The position numbers were made by a program, and so were the translations under genes. This document shows, one piece after another, positions 1 to 11,990 of a stretch of 64,000 nucleotides of DNA. Position 1 is the first letter of the stretch, and each line of letters begins with the position of its first letter. The stretch comes from Castor canadensis (taxonomy: Eukaryota > Chordata > Mammalia > Rodentia > Castoridae): NCBI RefSeq assembly GCF_047511655.1, contig NC_133387.1, positions 139,496,853 through 139,560,852 of the forward strand, given 5' to 3'. The notes below the pieces were generated by a model. That model worked only from the letters and a program-made list of their open reading frames with translations. It ran no database searches and was not told where the DNA came from.

Positions 1-1660
1 GGTGAATGCTTTTTCTGATCTGTTGTTGTATTCAGTTTGCCATTTTCTTACTGAGGACTTTTGCATCAATGTTCATTAAGGAGATTGGCCTATCGTTCTC
101 CTTTTTGGAGGTGTCTTTGTCTGGTTTTGGGATGAGTCTAATACTGGCTTCATAGAATGAGTTAGGCAGTGTTCTTTCCCTTTCTATTTTGTGGAAAAGT
201 TTAAGGAGATTTGGTTTTAGTTCTTCTTTAAAGGTCTAATAGAATTCAGCAGAGAATTCATCAGATCCTGGACTTTTCTTTTTTGGGAGACTCTTTATTG
301 CTGCTTCAACTTCATTTCATGTTATAGATCTGTTTAGGTGGTTAATATCCTCCTGGCTGAATTTTGAATGGTCACAAGTATCTAGAAATTTGTCCATGTC
401 TTCAAGATTTTTCAGTTTATTTGAATATTGGTTCTCAAAGTAGTCTCTGATGATTCCCTGGATTTCTGTGGTGTTTGTTGTTATCTCCCTTTTTGAGTTT
501 CTGATTTTACTGATTTAGGTCTTTTCCTTCCTCATTTTAGTCAGATTTGCCAGGGGTCTGTCAATCTTGTTTATTTTTTCAAAGAACCAGCTTTTTGTTT
601 TATTGATTCTTTGTATGGTTTTTTTAGACTCTATTTCATTAATTCCAGCCCTTATTTTTATTATTTCTCTCCTGCTTGATTTGGGTTTTGCTTGTTCTTG
701 TTTTTCTAGAAGTTTTAGATATAGCATTAGATTATTTATTTGAGAACTTTCTGTCCTTTTAATACATACACTCATTGCTATAAACTTTCCTCTTAGGACT
801 GCTTTTGCTGTGTCCCATAGGTTCTGGTAGGTTGTGTTTGCATTTTCATTAATTTCCAGGAATGTTTTAATTTCCTCTTTTATTTCATCAGTTACCCAAT
901 GATCATTGAGCAATGTGTTGTTCAGCTTCCAATTATTTGCATATTTTCTGCTGTTGTTTTTGTTGTTGAGTTCTAATTTTAATGCATTGTGATCAGATAG
1001 AATGCAGGGGATTATTTCTATTTTCTTATATTTGCTGAGGCTTGCTTTGTGCCCTAAGATATGATCAATTTTGGAGAAAGTTCCATGGGCTGCTGAGAAG
1101 AATGTATATTGTATGGATGTTGGATGAAATATTCTGTAGACATCAACTAGGTCCATTTGATCTATGGTGTAATTTAGTTCTAGAATTTCTTTACTGATTT
1201 TTTGTTTGGATGCCCTATCTATTGGTGATGGTGGTTATTAAAGTCTCCCACTACCACTTTGTTGATGTCTATATGTGCATTTAAGTCCTTTAGAGTGTGT
1301 TTGACGAAATTGGGTGCACTGACATTGGTGCATACAGGTTGATAATTATTATTTCCTTTTGGTGTATTTCTTCTTTTATTTGTATGAAGTGTCCTGCTTT
1401 ATCTCATTTGATCAATGTAAATTTGAAGTCTACTTTGTCTACTCCTGCCTGTTTTTGGAGGCCATTGGCTTGGTAAATCTTCTTCCAGCCTTTCACCTAA
1501 GCCAGTGTTTATTTCTGTCAATGAGCTGGGTCTCCTGTAAACAACAGATTGTTGGATCTTCCTTCTTAATCCAGTTTGCCAAACAGTGTCTTTTAATTGG
1601 GAAGTTGAGTCTGTTGACATTCAATGTTAATATTGATAGGTATGTGGTGATTCCTGCCAT
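1..1660 (-). pseudogene. L1 ORF2 remnant (endonuclease and start of RT)
   Basis: The clearest open part is 515-1156, with the endonuclease C-terminal motifs [22 protein letters not shown] and the catalytic-type SDHN, followed by the spacer before the RT domain ([20 protein letters not shown]). RT sequence continues left to base 1. ORF2 encodes the endonuclease and reverse transcriptase that carry out target-primed reverse transcription. Frameshifts and stops break the frame at about 1160-1400 and below 515, so no full protein can be made. Confidence 0.85.
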
Positions 1661-2700
1661 TTAGTTGTTTTTGTTGTTTAAGGATTTGATTGTGTGCAGC
1701 TGAATCATTGCTACTCTCTGATTCCTTGTCTTTTCTTCTCCTGTGGTTTGATACTGCCCATCTTCTTGTGTTCTTGTGGTTTTGTTTGCTTTCATCTTCT
1801 GACTGCAGAATTCCTTGAATAACCTTTGTAGTGGTGGCTTAGTAGTCATATATTGTTTTTGTTTCTGCTTATTGTGGATGATCTTTATTGCTTCATCTAT
1901 TTTGAATGATAGTTTTGCTGGGTAGAGTATCCAAGGGTTACAGTTATTTTCATTCTGTGCCTGAAATACCTCATTCCATGCCCTTCTTGCTTTTAAGGTT
2001 TCCATTGGGAAATCTGCTGTGATTTTGATGGATTTACACTTATATGTTATTTGTTTTTTCTCTCTTACAGCCTTTAGTATTCTTTCTTTATTCTCTGTGC
2101 TTATTGTTTTAATGATAATATGCCATGGGGAGGTTCTGTTTTGGTCAAGTCTATTTGGTGTCCTGGAGGCTTCCTGTATCTGAATGGGCAAAACTTTCTG
2201 TAGATTTGGAAAATTTTCTGTTATTATTTTATTGAATATATTATGAATATCTTTTGCTTGGACCTCTTCTCCTTCTTTAATGCCCATGATTCTCAGGTTT
2301 GGTCTTTCTGTCTTGTGCTTGTTCTAGTCTGCTGGAGTTGCCTTCCACTGTTTTGTTTTTCTGTTTTAGTATTTTTTCTGAGGTTTTCCATATTTTGGGT
2401 TATTTCCTCTTTAATATTTTTCATTTTCATCTTTAATTCATTTATCTCTCTATTTATAGTGTTCTCTGTTTCACTTTGGTGTTTATTTAGGGCTCCTCTG
2501 AATTCATTTGTCTGTTTCTGTATCTTCTCATATTCTTTTTAATTTTGGTGTCTTGAAATTTCCCAAATGCATCTTGTACATTTTGTTTAACCATGTCTAG
2601 TATCTTTTCCATGAAATTCTGAGTGATTTCTTGCAACATTTCTTCTTTGAGGATGTTTTTGTGGGCATCACTGGGTTCCTCAGTATCATGTAACATTGTT
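1661..2700 (-). pseudogene. L1 ORF1 remnant
   Basis: ORF1 encodes the trimeric RNA-binding chaperone of the L1 particle. The minus frame 1661-2287 contains the RNA-binding part (NIFNKIITENFPNLQK, then QEASRTPNRLDQNRTSPWHI), and 2487-2696 contains the start of the coiled-coil part (EEMLQEITQNFMEKILDMVKQN). The frame is interrupted between these pieces. ORF1 lies immediately 5' of ORF2, as expected. Confidence 0.8.
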
Positions 2701-3178
2701 TTGTTGGGGTCAGGAACTGGGTATCCATTTTCTGCATTTCCCTCTGAATCCTGTTTGTTCTGTCAGTTGACACACAGGCAGATTTGGAGCTGGTGGTGGT
2801 GGCAGTGACGAGAAATGGCTCCAATTTTTCTCAGTGTAATGTGGCTTGGGGTGGCTTTCCATGGGTTAGGGGTTCATGATGTCAAAAGTTTGATTCTGGT
2901 TGATGCTTTATTTCTGCTTGGTGGAAGAAAAAGAAGAGAAGGAAAGAAAAAAAGAAAAGAAAAAGAAAAAGTGGGTTTCAGCTGTTAGGTACAACTAGAG
3001 GCTGATTTGAGAGTAAGTCTTTGAATTTTTTCTTGCACCTAGTGTGATGGGAGTTACTATTTTGGCTAGAAGCAGTCAGAATTATCCAAGTGTGGCTCCA
3101 ATATCTCAGGGAGGTTTTTGGAGTCACGGAACTTAGGCTTTCTGCTTCCGTACCCTAATTGCCATCTTGGATCCTTCT

Positions 3179-3540
3179 TAAGTTTACTTTTTAAACCATT
3201 TTGAGTTGATCTTGGCTGATGGTGTGAAATAAAGGACAATTTCATTCTTCTGCACATGGATATCCAGTTTTCTCCACACCACTTATTGAAAAGACTGTCA
3301 ATTCCCCATTTTATGTTCTTGATACTTTGGTCAAAGTCTGCTGACCAGAAAGGTTTGGGCTTTCTAATCTGTTCCTTTGTTCTATAAGTCCTCTTCTTAT
3401 TGCAGGACCACACTATTTTCATTACAATACCTGTGTGGTATATATTTTAAAAATAGGTTGTGTGCCACTTCCAGCTTCTTTCTTTTGACTCAAGATCACT
3501 TTGGCTATCATTCTATAAGGCACTGGATGAAAAAAATGAG
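3179..3540 (-). mobile_element. Older L1, inverted 5' part
   Basis: Minus-strand ORF2 sequence from the region just after the RT domain. The minus frame 3066-3422 contains KPFWSADFDQSIKNIKWGIDSLFNKWCGENW-type residues typical of this part of ORF2. The next ORF2 segment follows on the opposite strand from about 3541. This opposite order is the pattern left by twin priming during L1 insertion. The exact turning point is uncertain, about 3520-3600. Confidence 0.7.
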
Positions 3541-4785
3541 CACCTTGTTCATTTATTAATCTCTCTACACACTATCAAAACTATCTGAGACAACTTAAAG
3601 ATACACAAGTACAAAAGGTCTTATACAAGAAACTGGCTAATAAAGAAAATGCAAATCAAAACCACATTAGGATTCCACCTCACTCCTGTTACAATAGCTA
3701 CCATAAAGAGCACAAACAATAACAAATGTTGGCAGGATGGGGGGGGGACCCTCATTCACTACTGGTGGAAATGTAAATTAGTACAACCACTATGAAAACC
3801 AGTACAGAGGCTCCTTAAAAAAAACTAAAAATACAACTGCTATATGATCCAGCAATTGCACTCCTACAGATATACCTGAAGGAATATAAATCAGTTTACA
3901 ACAGAGGCACCTGCACACCTATATTTATTGCAGCACTATCCACAATAGCCACACTATGTAAAGAGCCATGATGGCTCACTACTGATGAATGGATTAAGAA
4001 AATGTGGTATTTATATACAATGGAATTTTACTCAGTCACAAAGAAGAATGAAATTTTGTTGTTTGCAGTTAAATGGATGAACTATAGAACACCATCATAA
4101 GTGAAATTAACCAGATTCAGAAGGCCAAAGCTGCATGTTTTCTCTCATATGTGGAATATAGATTTAATACAAGTACAGCAATATTATGAAAAACAGGGGA
4201 GGTCATGTATGAGGGGGGAGGGTAAAAGAAGGACATTAAGAAGGTAAACATGGTTGATGTACTCTATACAAGAATGAATATAGAATTTTGTTAAACCTTT
4301 GAAACCACCATAAGAAGGGGACTAAGGTAGAAAGAAGAAAAATAAAAGATTAACCAATTCAGTTTATAATACATATATACATGGAAATGTTGCAAGGAAA
4401 CTCCCTGTGTAGCTATCTTAAACAAACAAAAATGTCATGTTTTTTCTTTTACAAAATTGGAGAACAGAAAAGTAGAACAGGTCCTGTTCTGGAGTGGGGG
4501 TACCAGTGGGAGGGGGAGGAGGTGATAAAGGGCTGTGGGAGAGTGAATATTATGTAAATACTGTGTACACATGTATGTAAATGAAAAAATGATACTTGTT
4601 GAAACTGTTCCAGGAATAAAGGGGGAGGGGATAAAGGAGAATGGTGGAGGTGTTGAGTTCAAGTATGATATATTGTAAGAACTTTTGTTAATGCCACAAT
4701 GTACCCCCACTTAGAACAACAATAAAATAATTAAATACATGATGAAAAAGAAAGAGAGAAAGAAAGAAAAAAAGAAAGAAAGAAA
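3541..4785 (+). mobile_element. Older L1, 3' part with A-rich tail
   Basis: Plus-strand L1 3' region: ORF2 C-terminal sequence (ATGCAAATCAAAACCACATT at about 3648, then the TCACTCCTGT region), the end of ORF2, a long 3'UTR with G-rich stretches at about 4205 and 4620, and an A/GAAA-rich tail at about 4720-4785. It is more diverged than the young L1s and many stops break the frame. With 3179-3540 it makes one L1 with an inverted 5' part. Confidence 0.8.
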
Positions 4786-5414
4786 GTGGCCAGTGCCCAA
4801 ACTACAATGTCTGAAGAGAGGTTTGATTCTATTGTTTTTGGTTATAAGATTGACTGTGAGTTTGTGGGGACTGGTGCATGTATAATTTACGAACAGGCAA
4901 ATTATAAAGCCAAGTTCTGTCGGTGGGAATACAGGTCAAGTGGGAACTTCTATTGGTGCCACATGAAATTGAAATATTGTGCTTCCAAAGAAACAAACCT
5001 ACTTTTTTGGTACACTTCATGCAATGAGAATAGAACTGAAGTAGACCAACATTTCTAGTTGAGACTCAGGGTAGCGCAATCTTTGGAAAACCAGAGAAAG
5101 TTCTGGTTCATATGAAAGCCTAGTGAAAGAATGACTACAAACAAGACAACTGTATCTGTTCTTGATGTGTGCCTTGGAAGTGCTGCAGGAATAGGGCTCA
5201 CACTCTTTAGGAGCTTCTCTTCCCTCTGGCTATGTCACACTTGTCAGGAGCCCACAGAAGTTGCTTTAACTTGAAAGTATCCTCCCAGTCCATATCCCTG
5301 CCATGGAGAGTCATGGCATCAAAAAATATACCAGAAGAGACTTTAGGGATGATCCCCTGCAGTGGTGTTTATGCTGGGTCCTAATTTAGCCAGAACAGCT
5401 ACAATTTTCATCTG
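4786..5414. other. Single-copy-like DNA, no feature seen
   Basis: No repeat or gene is recognised here. A 90-codon open frame at 4786-5058 begins right after the L1 tail and resembles no family I know. I treat it as a chance frame. Confidence 0.4.
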
Positions 5415-5520
5415 TTTTTTTATATTTGTTTGTTTGTTTTGGTGGTTCTGGTGTTTGAACTCAGGGCCTCTTGGGTCACTCTGCTGGCCTGTTTTCTATA
5501 TTTCACTTGAGACAGGCAAT
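5415..5520 (-). mobile_element. ID-like SINE fragment
   Basis: On the plus strand, GGTGGTTCTGG followed by GTTTGAACTCAGGGCCTC is the reverse complement of the 3' half of the tRNA/ID-like SINE seen elsewhere in the window (GAGGCCCTGAGTTCAAAC then the CCAGTACCACC end). The T-rich stretch at 5415-5438 is its A-tail. The 5' half is diverged or missing. Confidence 0.65.
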
Positions 5521-6024
5521 ATACTTCTGAAGAAATTAGAAACCATGAAAGAGTCAAGCTCTTTGGGTAGAAAGAACTCCAAGAAACCCAATTGCAAAGA
5601 GGTGCTGTGAGGGGCTAAAATCCCAAGCCAGTTAGTGGCAGAATTTAACTATTGTATTGATATTGCATCATCAAACCTACTACCATTTCTCCATCCTATG
5701 CATTGACTGTGCCAATCTTTGATACAGCCATCTGTGTTACCTAACTGTCCCTGTGTGTTAATGCTATTCTCCCAACCAGTTACTACAGACCACAAAAGGC
5801 AGAGTAGAGCTTGTCATGTCACTCTATGTTCCTGAGCCCCAAGCAGTCCAGCTTAGGACTTTGCACTTGCTCAGTATTCAGATCCTTAGTGCTTAAGTGA
5901 TCATAGCTGCCTGTTCCTGCCTGGAGGTAGAGCCAGCTTCTCCTTCTAAGTTTGTCACAGTTTTTACCTCCTGGAGTTCCATAAATAGATAGAACTGTAA
6001 GAAAAGAAGAATGTCCATTAGTCT
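5521..6024. other. Single-copy-like DNA, no feature seen
   Basis: No clear repeat, gene or RNA motif is visible. No open frame here exceeds about 60 codons outside the neighbouring L1. Confidence 0.4.
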
Positions 6025-6277
6025 AATCTTATTTTATTTTTATTTCATTTTTCTCACAATCTTCTTTCTGTCTCTCTAATGCCTGTTCAGCTTACTGTTG
6101 ATTAGTATTCTATCTCTCCCTGTTTATAGCTTTGAAACTTTTTTGTTTGTTTGTTTTGGTTTTTTTGTTTGTTTATTTGTTTTTCCCTATTTCTTTAACT
6201 TCTTTGCTTTCCCTCTCCTCTCACCCTTCCATTCTAAATATCACCATTGTTATTATTACAAGCTAGAAAATACTTAA

Positions 6278-7480
6278 TTGCACAGTACAGGGAAAATAAC
6301 AACACCAAGGGCAATGATGGCAAGACAGAAAAAACAGGGAAACCAGTTTCCCCACAGCAAAAAATTAGTACAAGAACCAGAGGGAAATGAAGAAAACAGA
6401 TACTCAGATCAAGACTCCAACAAAATGAAGATAAACTATGCCAAAGAACCCAATGAAGCCCACAAGAATAATCTAAAAGAAGAAATACTACAGGTAATCA
6501 ATGAGAATTTTAGAGAGATGATACTGGATATGGTCAACCAAAATGTACAGGAGACACTCAAGAAATTCCAAGACAACAAAAATAGAGAATGTGAAAAAGC
6601 ACAAGAAGAAATAAAAGAAACCATAGAGGAACTGTATAAACACCAAAGTGAAACAAAGAACACAATTAATGACGAGATAAATGAACTCAGGATGAAAATA
6701 GATGACAACATTAAAGAGGAAATGACTCAGGATATGGAAAACCTCAGAAAAAAGAATGAAACAGAACTGCAAAACAAAATGGAAGGCCAATCCAGCAGAA
6801 TAGAACAAACATAAGACAGAACCTAAGAACTCGAAGATGAACTGGTAACTAAAGGAAAAACCGAAGAACTTTTAGTTAAACAACTCAAGACCTATGAAAA
6901 GAAAATGCAAGAACTCACCGACTCCATCAAGAGACAAAACCTGAGAATCATGGGCATTGAAGAAGGAGAAGAGGTGCAAAAAGGGAATGCATAATATATT
7001 CAACAAAACAATAACAGAAAATTTCCCAAATCTAGAGAAAGATATTCCTATACAGATGCAAGAGGCCTCCAGAACACCACACAGACCAGACCAAAATAGA
7101 ACTACCCCATGGCATATTATCATTAAAACAACAAATACACAGACCCAAGAAAGAATATTGAAGGCTGTAAGAGAGAGAAAAAAATAACATACAAAGGTAA
7201 ACCCATCAAATCACAGTAGACTTCTCAACAGAAACATTAAAAGCAAAAGAGCTTGGGGAGAGATCTTCGGGGCAATGAATGAAAATAACTTCAACCCTAG
7301 GATACTCTACCTAGCAAAACTATCATTCAAAAACATGAAGCAATAAAACTCTTCCATGATAAGCAGAAACTAAAACAATATGTGACCACAAAGCCACCAC
7401 TACAAAACATTCTTCAAGGGATTCTGCACACAGAAAGTGAAACCCAACATAACCATGAAAGGGCAGGCAACTCCAAACTA
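6278..7480 (+). pseudogene. L1 ORF1 remnant
   Basis: The first 178 codons (6278-6814) are open. They start with MHSTGKITTPRAMMARQKKQ and run into a long charged coiled coil (about residues 55-175). A stop at about 6812 ends this frame. The RNA-binding domain continues in another frame at 6957-7187 (IFNKTITENFPNLEKDIPIQ) and in broken pieces to about 7480. The product would lack its RNA-binding C-terminus, so it is not functional. Confidence 0.85.
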
Positions 7481-7559
7481 CAGGAAAAGAAAAAGCAAGA
7501 AAGCAGACAGTAACCTCAACTTACGTACACACAATCAAACCTTCAAACAACTAAGACAA

Positions 7560-9970
7560 CTAAATGACAGGAATCCCCACATACCTACAGTACTAACACT
7601 TAATGTTAATGGACTTAATTCACCATCAAAAGGCACCATTTGACGAAATGGACTAAAAAGGAAGATCCAACAATTTGTTGCTTACAGGAACCTATCTCAC
7701 CAACAGAAATAAGCATAGGCTTAGGATGAAAGGCTGGATGAAGATTTACCAAGCCGATGGCCCCCGAAAACAGGCAGGAGTAGCAATACTTATCTCTGAC
7801 AAAGTAGACTTCAAACCTACATTGATCAAACAAGATAAAGAAGGACACTCCATACTAATAAAAGGGGAAATAGACCAAAAGGAAATAACAATTGTCAACC
7901 TATATGCACCCAATGTCAACACGCCCAATTTCATCAAACATACGCTAAAGGACTAAAAGCATATACTAACTCCAACACAGTGGTTGTGGGAGACTTTAAC
8001 ACCCCATTATCATCAATAGATAGGTCATCCAAATAAAAAATCAATAAAGAAATCCTAGTTCTAAAATATACCATAGATCAAATGGACCTAGTTGATGTCT
8101 ACAGAACATTTCATCCAACCTCTACACAATATACATTCTTCTCAGCAGCCCATGGAATCTTCTCCAAAATAGATCATATCTTAGGGCACAAAGCAAGCCT
8201 CAGCAAATATAAGAAAACAGAAATTATGCCATGCATTCTGTCTGATCACAATGCAATAAAACTAGAACTCAACAACAAAAGTAAAGACAAAAAACATGCA
8301 AACAGCTGGAAACTGAATAACTCATTGCTTAATGAAAAATGGGTCATTGATGAAATAAAAGAGGAAATAAAAAGTTCCTGGAAGTCAATAAAATGAAAGC
8401 ACAACCTACTGTAACCTATGGGACACAGCAAAGGCAGTCCTGAGAGGAAAGCTTATAGCCATGAGTGCATATATTAAAAAGACTGAAAGATCCCAAATCA
8501 ATGACCTAATGATACATCTCAAACTCTTAGAAAAACAAGAATAAGCAAAACCCAAAACAAATAGAAGGAGAGAATAATAAAAATAAGAGCTGAAATCAAT
8601 GAAATAGAACCAAAAAAACCATACAAAGAATTAATGAAACAAAAAGTTGGTTCTTTGAAAAAATAAACAAGATGGATAAACCCCTAGCAAACCTAACTAA
8701 AATGAGGAGAGAAAAAACTCAAATTAGTAGAATCAGGCATGCAAAAGGGGAAATAACAAAAAACACCATGGAAGTCCAGGAAATCATCAGAGACTACTTC
8801 GAGAACTTATATCAAATAAAAACAGACACGAAGACCAGTGGAACAGAATAGAGGACCCAGATATGAAGCCACACAACTATAACCAACTTGTCTTTGACAA
8901 AGGAGCTAAAAATATATGATGGAGAAATAGCAGCCTCTTCAAGAAAAACTGCTGGGAAAACTGGTTAGCAGTCTGCAAAAAACTGAAACTAGATCCATGT
9001 TTATCACCCTATACTAATATTAACTCAAAATGGATCAAGGATCTTAATATCAGACCACAAACTCTAAAGTTGGTACAGGAAAGAGTAGGAAATACTCTGG
9101 AATTAATAGGTATAGGCAAGAACTTTCTCAGTGAAACTCCAGCAGCACAGAAACTAAGAGATAACATAGTAAATGGGACTTCATAAAATTAAAAAGCTTC
9201 TGCTCAACAAAAGAAATGGTCTCTAAACTGATGAGAACATCCACAGAGTGGGAGAAAATATTTGCCAGCTACACATCAGACAAAGGACTGATAACCAGAA
9301 TATATAGGGAACTCAAAAAACTAAATTCTCCCAAAATTAATGAACCAATAAAGAAATGGGCAAGTGAACTAAACAGAACTTTCTCAAAAGAAGAAATTCA
9401 AATGGCCAAAAAACACATGAAAAAATGCTCACCATCTCTAGCAATAAAGGAAATGCAAATTAAAACCACACTAAGATTCCACCTCACCCCTGTTAGAACA
9501 GCCATCATTAGCAACACCACTAACAACAGGTGTTGGTGAGGATGTGGGGAAAAAGGAACCCTCTTACACTGCTGCTGGGAATGTAAACTAGTACAACCAC
9601 TCTGGAAAAAAATTTGGAGGCTACTTAAAAGCTAAACATTGATCTACCATATGATCCAGCAATACCACTGTTGGGGATATACCCAAAAGAATGTGACTCA
9701 GGTTACTCCAGAGGCACCTGCATACCCATGTTTATTGCAACACTATTCACAATAGCCATGTTATGGAAACAGCCAAGATGCCCCACCACTGATGAATGGA
9801 TCAAGAAAATGTGGTATCTATACACAATGGAATTTTATGTAGCTATGAAGAAGAATGAAATGTTATCATTCACTGGTAAATGGATGGAATTGGAGAGCAT
9901 CATTCTGAGTGAAGTCAGCCTGGCCCAAAAGATCAAAAATCGTATGTTCTCCCTCATATGTGGACATTAG
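7560..9970 (+). pseudogene. L1 ORF2 remnant lacking RT core
   Basis: Endonuclease pieces: LNVNGLNSPSK near 7600, an EN stretch at 7675-7956, and [16 protein letters not shown] with SDHN at 8082-8396. The C-terminal pieces 9216-9539 and 9671-9970 end with the usual FSLICGH stop. The RT core with its catalytic aspartates is absent because of the deletion at about 8820, and several frameshifts occur. It cannot encode a working protein. Confidence 0.85.
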
Positions 9971-10341
9971 ATCAAGCGCAAACACAACAAGGGGATTGGA
10001 CTTTGATCACATGATAAAGTGAGAGCACACAAGGGAGATATGAGGATAGGTAAGACACCTAAAAAACTAGATAGCATTTGTTGCCCTCAACACAGATAAA
10101 CTAAAGCAGATACTTTAAAGCAACTGAGGCCAATAGGAGAAGGGGACCAGGAACTAGAGAAAAGGTTAGATCAAAAAGTATTAACTTAGAAGGTAACACA
10201 CATGCACAGGGAATCAATGCTAGTGAACTCCTTTTATAGCTATCCTTATCTCAACTAGCAAAAACCCTTGTTTCTTCCTATTATTTCTCATACTCTCGTC
10301 AACAATATTAGAGATAAGGGCAAAATAGTTTCTGCCGGTAG

Positions 10342-10410
10342 CAATGGGGTAAGGGGGGAGCGAGAAGGGATGGGGAGGTAAGGGAGGGGGTGGGGGAAAG
10401 GGGGGAAATG
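10342..10410 (+). repeat. G-rich polypurine tract of L1 3'UTR
   Basis: Runs of 4-6 G separated by short spacers sit just before the L1 tail. Four or more G-runs within about 60 bases could fold as a G-quadruplex. The same tract is present in the other young L1 3' ends here. Confidence 0.8.
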
Positions 10411-10470
10411 ACCCAAGGATTTATGCACATATGAATAAAATTAAAATTAAAAAATAAATAAATAAAAAAT

Positions 10471-11302
10471 AAAATAAAATTCTAAGGAAGGAATTTTACT
10501 CAAAAAAAAAAAAAAAAGAACATGGGCCTCCTGGGTCATTTTAAAATGTTGTTACAAGGATATCACAAAACTAATAATATCTATAAAGATTAATTCATGT
10601 TGATGAAATAGAGGCTCAAAAATAATTTACTCATGGTTACCTCATGGCAGACCAAGTTTCTAATAAGGAGTATCTAAAGTTCAGACATTAATTACTACCT
10701 AACTTATGTATTTAAAAAACAAATGAAGACTATTGGGAGGTTTAAGGGCAATCAACTTGGAAAGGCAATTAGAGACCTGCTTTTGTTTCATTTGTCTAGC
10801 TAGCTAGAAATAACCTTAGGTATCTCCTTAGCTCTGTGTCTTGTTCATTCCCCCAGTAACTCCACCTGGCTTTTATGAAGATTGATGAAAAAAGCACAAA
10901 GCATTACAAGCAGTATATACCTATAAATGCTTATCAAACTGAAATAAAAATTAGCAGTCTTAAGTAGAAGAGGTTGACCAGTTGAATCTCTTCCTCCTTC
11001 TGCCACGTTTGCTCTAGAATGCTGTAATCATTTGTGTGATTAGAGGAAGGAAGAGGATGGCAAAAAGGGAAAATGAATACCCCAATACATCGTTTTCCTT
11101 CTTCATGTGTGCTGACTGCCAAAGGAACATATTAGAGAAATTCTAAGCACACACTTTTAGGGTAAGATTTCTGTTTTAGAAAACTTGCTCTGATAGTTGA
11201 TTGAAAAGGGTTGGAGAATGGCAAGAGTTCCAAATTAAAAAAAAAAACTACTTTAGAATTCTGGGTGAGAGATAATGGTCATTTGAATCAAGAGGTAAGA
11301 AG
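10471..11302. other. Non-coding DNA with probable MIR trace
   Basis: No gene is seen. Bases about 10590-10680 (GATGAAATAGAGGCTCAAAA and what follows) resemble the reverse complement of the MIR SINE core, with low certainty. The rest appears single-copy. Confidence 0.4.
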
Positions 11303-11510
11303 GTGCCAGGCACAGTAGTGGATGTCTAAGTCTCAGCTACATGGGAGGCAGAGGCAGGAGGATCATAAGTTCAAAGCCACACTGGGAAAAAGATAGTAAG
11401 ACCCTGTCTCAAAAATCAAATCAAAACAAAACAAAAGGCTCAAGTGATTGAACACTTGCCTATCATGAGTGAGGCTCTGGGTCCAATCCTCAGAACTGCA
11501 AAAAGAAAAA
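11303..11510 (+). mobile_element. Composite SINE: B1-like unit plus ID-like unit
   Basis: The first part has 7SL/B1 hallmarks: GCCAGGCACAGTAGTGGATG, GGGAGGCAGAGGCAGGAGGA and the GACCCTGTCTC end, then an A-rich linker at 11411-11435. The second part (about 11436-11506) is tRNA/ID-like: GGCTCAAGTGATTGAACACTT and a GGCTCTGGGTCCAATCC box, ending in A-rich DNA. Joined B1 and ID units are known in rodents. The copy is moderately diverged. Confidence 0.85.
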
Positions 11511-11864
11511 ATGGTGAAAAGAGAATGGAGAGGAATGAGAGGCTCTATAGATATTTAGGATACAGAACCTATAGGACTTGTGGTCATTTGTGTGTGAATG
11601 GTAAGGTAAATAAGCCTGAAATCTAAAATAATCCTAAAGATATAGAAATAAAAATTAGCATAATTTCTAATAGAAGATAAGAATATCCATCATTTTCATT
11701 CTCTCCCACTCACATGGATTACAGCCTCCACCCAAGTCAGGGCAGCAAGAGGGATTTATCAGAAGACATGGTAGCAGGTAGGGTGAATTTCAGTATATCC
11801 AAGGTTTGGTCCCAGGTTGCCATTGCTCCCACCATCAGTGAACCCTGGGACTAATGGTATTGCC
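11511..11864. other. Non-coding DNA, no feature seen
   Basis: No repeat family or gene is recognised. Confidence 0.4.
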
Positions 11865-11990
11865 ACGTGGAACTTGTTATAATTTGTTTCATCCCACCTA
11901 CTGAATTAGAAAGTAGAGCTGGGACCCAGGAATGTGTATTTTAACAAGCCTTCCTAGTGATTTCCTTTCAGAATGAAATTTGAGAATTTC
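11865..11990 (+). mobile_element. MER5-like hAT DNA transposon relic
   Basis: CCTACTGAATTAGAAAGT, GGGACCCAGGAATGTGTATT and TTAACAAGCCTTCCTAGTGA followed by AAATTTGAGAATTTCTC match the order of motifs I know from MER5A-type non-autonomous hAT elements. No transposase is present, as expected for this family. Confidence 0.7.

Larger units (their letters stand above)
1..3178 (-). mobile_element. L1 LINE, 5' end present, 3' end beyond window
   Basis: On the minus strand this reads, from 3178 down to 1, as an L1 5'UTR, ORF1, then the endonuclease and first part of the reverse transcriptase of ORF2, and it runs off the left edge. The 5' end is marked by the minus-strand motif CCAAGATGGC near 3160-3175, the usual start of an L1 5'UTR. 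Its 5'UTR (about 2700-3178) differs from that of the younger L1s at 27.4-36.4 kb and 58.8 kb, so it belongs to another subfamily. It lies directly against older L1 sequence at 3179 and was probably inserted into it. The other junction, and so any TSD, is outside the window. Confidence 0.9.
6025..10470 (+). mobile_element. L1 LINE with internal ORF2 deletion
   Basis: Plus-strand L1 starting part way through the 5'UTR (matches the 58829-63383 copy from about position 60105), followed by ORF1, the ORF2 endonuclease, and the ORF2 C-terminus and 3'UTR. At about 8820 the sequence jumps from the start of the RT region to the region after the RT. Against the copy at 27.4-34.6 kb, about 1.4 kb holding the RT core is missing. 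The element ends in a G-rich 3'UTR tract (10342-10410) and an A-rich tail ending at about 10470. I found no convincing TSD. Confidence 0.92.

Noticed and set aside
4786-5058. 90-codon frame starting just after an L1 tail
   Set aside because: Cysteine-rich but unlike any family I know. It opens with codons from the repeat boundary and overlaps an equally long antisense frame.
6436-6808. Antisense frames opposite L1 ORF1 (also at 34636-35126 and 60531-61137)
   Set aside because: Shadow frames of the ORF1 coiled coil. Their phenylalanine/leucine/serine bias comes from reading Lys/Glu codons backwards.
11436-11506. tRNA gene
   Set aside because: A-box and B-box words here and in similar SINEs come from the tRNA-derived ID-like family. 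No cloverleaf with a proper acceptor stem is visible.
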